A stretch of 25,451 bases of DNA, from assembly GCA_030040335.1 (NCBI GenBank), contig JASHTX010000063.1:1-25451 (forward strand), written 5' to 3'. The position numbers and the translations under genes were made by a program. This stretch comes from Microcaldota archaeon. GTDB lineage: Archaea > Micrarchaeota > Micrarchaeia > Micrarchaeales > CABMGC01. Positions 22,713-25,451 of this stretch are shown here, in pieces; the first letter of the stretch is position 1, and each line of letters opens with the position of its first letter. The notes below the pieces were generated by a model, which saw only the letters and a program-made list of their open reading frames with translations, ran no database searches and was not told the DNA's origin.

Positions 22713-23078
22713 TCACTTCTTCTTGACGTTATCCTTGAGCCACTGGACGAATTCCTTGTGAAGCCCGGAGGTGCTCGTATCTATGACGCGCACATTCATT
22801 GTTGACTTGTACTCCTGTGATTCCCACGTTATTACAGGAACGTACTTGTCCATTCTGGCAAAGTGAACCTCGAGCCAGTGTATCCTCCCCTTCAGGTACT
22901 CCTTTACTATGTCGTCGGTCATTGGCACAGAAGAGAAGCTGAAGATTATGCCACCGCACCAGTAGAGAGGCAGGTTGCCCGCAGGGGTGACCCTCTCGAG
23001 GAGCAGGTCGTCTCTTGTCATCTCCACTGCCTCGTGTATCACGAGCTCCAAAACAGGTGAGAAAGTTATTTTTACCAT
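22713..23078 (-). CDS. Conserved-looking hypothetical protein at the end of the exosome operon (121 residues)
   Basis: Not recognised. A soluble alpha/beta protein: an N-terminal helix (FSPVLELVIHEAVEM), strands (LPLYWCGGIIFSFSSVPM), a helix (DDIVKEYLKGRIHWLEVHFARM), strands (KYVPVITWESQ; TMNVRVIDTS) and a final helix with a lysine tail. It starts 4 bases after the eL43 stop, with GAAGTGA as ribosome site, so it belongs to the same message. In many archaea rpoP or KEOPS/prefoldin genes occupy this place; it does not look like any of them. The stop abuts the end of the convergent repeat gene. Confidence 0.82.
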   Translation of the reverse strand: MVKITFSPVLELVIHEAVEMTRDDLLLERVTPAGNLPLYWCGGIIFSFSSVPMTDDIVKEYLKGRIHWLEVHFARMDKYVPVITWESQEYKSTMNVRVIDTSTSGLHKEFVQWLKDNVKKK

Positions 23079-23082
23079 TTAT

Positions 23083-23328
23083 TCACTTCTTCATCTGACT
23101 GAGTATCCTGTCGACCACCCTGCCGGCCTCTGTCTTGAGGCTGTAGGCGCCGCCTGCAAATGTGGCTCCGCAGTGCTTGCATCTCCATATGCCCGTGCTG
23201 ATCCTTTTGATCGCCTCCTTGCCGCAAACATCGCATTTGTAGAGTGCCTTCTTCTCCTTCTGCACAGCCTGGTATCTCTTCCTCAGGTTTACTCCGTATC
23301 TTATGCTCCAGTTCGCCAATTCATTCAC
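23083..23328 (-). CDS. rpl37ae: Ribosomal protein eL43 (L37Ae), GTG start
   Basis: Zinc-binding large-subunit protein. The family pattern RYGVNLRKRYQAV is followed by the zinc ribbon CDVCGKEAIKRISTGIWRCKHCGATFAGGAY. The 81-residue length is normal. GTG 23328 lies inside the end of rrp42 (8-base overlap), and no internal ATG would keep the domain. The location directly after rrp42 is the standard archaeal arrangement. Confidence 0.95.
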   Translation of the reverse strand: MNELANWSIRYGVNLRKRYQAVQKEKKALYKCDVCGKEAIKRISTGIWRCKHCGATFAGGAYSLKTEAGRVVDRILSQMKK

Positions 23329-24106
23329 CGAGCTGCTTTTTCATTACGTCTCTTAGGTATTTAGACTTTTCAAACGTTGCGTCTATCATATTCTCGATTT
23401 CGTCAACGGTGAAGGAACCGCTCAGCCCCTTCTGCATTGCCCTGATCGAATTAGTGTCGTTCGCAATGGTCAGACGTGCTGACATTATCTCCTCCTCGTT
23501 AGCGTTGGGATCAAGGAGAATCTTGCTGCCGACCTTGGCGAAAGTGCACGATGTCGCGAGGCCCTTTGTCTTCAACTTGCCGAGGTTACCTTCCCTCACA
23601 ACCTTTGCGTCCTCGTATTTCGGCATGCGCGCGCTTAGCAGCGCAGATGTCGCAGCGAGGGCACCCGCATCGAAGAGGTTACCATCGTAATTGAGCACGT
23701 ATATGTCTACAAAGACGGTCCAGACCCTGTCTTTCTCTATGAAAAGAGAACTGAGATCGACGACCTCGGCGGCCCTTATGCCGCGGTCAACCACTCTTGC
23801 GAATTCTATCGCCTCGGGGCTCGGAGGGCCTGTCTCATATTCGGCCGCTGCAATTGGAAGTAGCTCTGCGCCGGTTATGAGAGCGCCCTCTTCGGGTTTG
23901 TCAGGGAGCGGCATCCCTACGTCAATCTTGACTCCCACAAGCACCTTCGTGTTCCCTATATCCACCTGCGCCGAACCCTCGGCGTGAGGTATCTTGTTTA
24001 GCTCAAGGGTTATGTTTCTGTAGTCCATGTTTCCGCGTTCGTGCTCTCTCACGCCTTTGCCAAGCAGTTCGTGTATGTATTCTTCGTTTGGAGCTCTGAT
24101 TACCAT
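23321..24106 (-). CDS. rrp42: Exosome complex subunit Rrp42
   Basis: RNase PH-fold subunit that pairs with Rrp41 to form the hexameric ring for 3'-5' phosphorolysis of RNA. It is catalytically inactive by itself but needed for the RNA path. Family segments are DYRNITLE (an R-x-D-G-R equivalent is degenerate here), GSAQVDIGNTKVLVGVK, NYDGNLFDAGALAATSALL and ANDTNSIRAMQKGLSG. The 261-residue length is normal. A ribosome site GGTGAT overlaps the rrp41 stop region 8 bases upstream, so translation is coupled. Confidence 0.95.
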   Translation of the reverse strand: MVIRAPNEEYIHELLGKGVREHERGNMDYRNITLELNKIPHAEGSAQVDIGNTKVLVGVKIDVGMPLPDKPEEGALITGAELLPIAAAEYETGPPSPEAIEFARVVDRGIRAAEVVDLSSLFIEKDRVWTVFVDIYVLNYDGNLFDAGALAATSALLSARMPKYEDAKVVREGNLGKLKTKGLATSCTFAKVGSKILLDPNANEEEIMSARLTIANDTNSIRAMQKGLSGSFTVDEIENMIDATFEKSKYLRDVMKKQLGE

Positions 24107-24114
24107 ATCATCAC

Positions 24115-24825
24115 CTATTTGTATCTCCCTTCCAGCGCCTCGCGCTGCAGCTTCACTATCTTTGCGCCTGCTTCTTTTGCCATCGCCATGCCCTTGCTGA
24201 ATTCCTCCTTTGTCAGAGTTCCGTCCATCTGCAGGAGGAGTACCTCATCCTTCTTTGGCGCTATGGCTATGGGCATGTCTGCATCCGAATAGTTGTCCTC
24301 AAGCTTGTTGAGGTCCAGGAGCAGCCTGTCTCCTGCCTTGCCGACTGAGACCCCATACGGAATATCCTTCATGGGTATTCCGCTGCTCGCAAGCGCCACA
24401 GCAGCCGCGGTTATGCCTGCAGCCCGTGTCCCTCCGTCGCTCTGGAGTATCTCCACGAAAATGTCTATTTCCGAGCCCGGGAAGCTCTCGAGTATTATCA
24501 CGTTCTCGAAAACCTCCTTTGTCACCTTTGATATCTCTATCGCCCTCCTGTTGGGTCCGGACCTGTTGTGCTCTTCCAGGGACGAGAACGGAGCCATCGA
24601 GTATCTGCACTTTATTATGGCCTTTTCTGGGTCGGCTATGTGCTTTGGCTGCGCCTCCTTTGGCCCGAAGACAGCTGCGAGCACCTTGTTGTTGCCCCAT
24701 TCAAGGTACGCCGATCCTTCCGCGTTCTTAAGCGGCCCTACCTCTATCTTTATCTCCCTGAGCTCGTTAGGAGCCCTGCCGTCTGTCCTCTTCCCGTTTA
24801 TCATTAGTTCTGGTTTCTCTTTCAT
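24115..24825 (-). CDS. rrp41: Exosome complex catalytic subunit Rrp41
   Basis: Catalytic RNase PH subunit that degrades RNA from the 3' end with phosphate. Recognised by the N-terminal NGKRTDGRAPNELREI, EGSAYLEWGNNKVLAAVFGP, NRRAIEISKV, QSDGGTRAAGITAAAVAL and the active-site strand YSDADMPIA, followed by LLQMDGTLTKEEF. I chose ATG 24825 (236 residues), which overlaps the rrp4 stop as ATGA; the longer frame is an artefact running back into rrp4. It is the middle gene of the exosome operon. Confidence 0.96.
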   Translation of the reverse strand: MKEKPELMINGKRTDGRAPNELREIKIEVGPLKNAEGSAYLEWGNNKVLAAVFGPKEAQPKHIADPEKAIIKCRYSMAPFSSLEEHNRSGPNRRAIEISKVTKEVFENVIILESFPGSEIDIFVEILQSDGGTRAAGITAAAVALASSGIPMKDIPYGVSVGKAGDRLLLDLNKLEDNYSDADMPIAIAPKKDEVLLLQMDGTLTKEEFSKGMAMAKEAGAKIVKLQREALEGRYK

Positions 24826-25451
24826 TTCTGTGCACCCGATTCTAGCAATTTGTTTATCCTTTCTGTCAGGCCGCTTATGTGCGCCTCTTCCTGGATCTGG
24901 TTTATCGCCTTGATTGCCAGAAGCGTGTCGCCGCCCTTCAGCCATACGACTCCGTTCAGCCCGACCAGGATGCTGCTGTGCGTTCCGGCCTCGAGCTGCT
25001 TGAGCATGGTATTCATCTTCCCTATTATCCTGGGAACCTTGGAGGGCCTTACGGCCATCACCTTGCCGCCGAAAAGCTTTCTCGGCCGCTCGAGTATCAG
25101 TATTATCTGGTCGGATTCCCTCTTCACCTCGCGCACAAAAGCGCTCGCGATATCACCGACCTGCATCTCCTCCTGCCTCTCTTCTTCCCTATCCCTTCCA
25201 AATCCGCCCCTGTCCCTGCCGAAGCTCCTTCTCGGAGGCAGTATGAGCCCGCGGAACGGTGAGCTGAGGTTCATCGTGGAAACGTTGTTCTTAACGTTCT
25301 CCACTATTCCTATCACAAAATCGCCCTGCCTCGGGTACCAGACCGTTTCCAGAGGTACGAACGACCCCTTTTCCTCGTCCAGCATCCCTATCACGGTCGT
25401 GAACGTCTTGCCGCCCTCGACTATCGCGTTGGGCATCCGTATTATCTTGTC
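24822..25451 (-). CDS. rrp4: Exosome cap subunit Rrp4 (5' end probably outside window)
   Basis: RNA-binding cap of the exosome with N-terminal, S1 and KH domains. VEGGKTFTTVIGML is the N-terminal domain, GDFVIGIVENVKNN...LSSPFRGLILPP begins S1, and VPRIIGKMNTMLKQL plus ILVGLNGVVWLKG form KH. The frame stays open to the window edge (DKIIR before the first ATG at 25436), and relatives begin with a segment like IPGD before this point, so I treat it as 5' partial. Residues ~69-90 (counted from that ATG) are an Arg/Gly/Glu-rich insertion inside S1. The KH GxxG loop reads GKMN, lacking the second Gly. Confidence 0.94.
   Translation of the reverse strand, partial: DKIIRMPNAIVEGGKTFTTVIGMLDEEKGSFVPLETVWYPRQGDFVIGIVENVKNNVSTMNLSSPFRGLILPPRRSFGRDRGGFGRDREEERQEEMQVGDIASAFVREVKRESDQIILILERPRKLFGGKVMAVRPSKVPRIIGKMNTMLKQLEAGTHSSILVGLNGVVWLKGGDTLLAIKAINQIQEEAHISGLTERINKLLESGAQK

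Overview
The window is a gene-dense piece of an archaeal chromosome. The archaeal marker set is clear: the large subunit (DP2) of the D-family DNA polymerase, a thermosome, the exosome trio Rrp4/Rrp41/Rrp42, the RNA polymerase subunit RpoP, ribosomal proteins eL14, eL34 and eL43 (L37Ae), the wyosine enzyme Taw1, an AglB oligosaccharyltransferase, a geranylgeranyl-reductase-family flavoprotein and a small histone-fold protein. TATA-like boxes sit 25-40 bases ahead of many starts, several messages look leaderless, and GTG/TTG starts are common. Base composition is near 50% GC by eye. Compact genes, split housekeeping operons and many unrecognised small proteins suggest a DPANN-type lineage, perhaps Micrarchaeota-like (ARMAN-2-like); that placement is inference.

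Layout. 1-1467: 3' end of DP2. 1526-3709: accessory block with two similar two-gene operons (each a winged-helix protein followed by a small unknown protein), then a 168-residue orphan. 3710-7647: the conserved archaeal translation/secretion string adkA, EMC3/YidC-like DUF106, eL34, cmk, eL14, all on the minus strand, but with folE placed between eL34 and cmk and with taw1 inserted on the opposite strand. 7705-9369: thermosome. 9542-10416: a SemiSWEET-like small transporter and an orphan. 10470-14556: aglB and, divergently, a geranylgeranyl reductase homologue. 14607-16611: a small basic ORF, a conserved unknown and hisS. 16783-19395: accessory block with an orphan, a frameshifted EamA transporter and a protein with about four winged helices. 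19426-20862: thioredoxin, and divergently a histone / zinc-ribbon / PRC-barrel operon. 20859-25451: rpoP, then a 539-residue repeat protein on the plus strand, then the exosome operon (rrp4, rrp41, rrp42, eL43 and a 121-residue unknown) on the minus strand.

How it fits together. The housekeeping genes cover replication, RNA decay, translation, tRNA modification, protein folding, nucleotide phosphorylation, lipid saturation and N-glycosylation. Plus-strand or orphan genes interrupt this background. Many carry winged-helix or repeat architectures. Three of the orphans (168, 92 and 443 residues) share an almost identical promoter core, CCAATGTTWTTAA, and the two winged-helix operons share a different promoter-plus-start-site layout. 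The 539-residue protein, with three tandem ~105-residue repeats, sits between eL43 and rpoP, which are normally close together. These accessory genes are the best candidates for something undescribed, but no function can be read from sequence alone. No rRNA, tRNA, CRISPR array, insertion sequence or intein was found.
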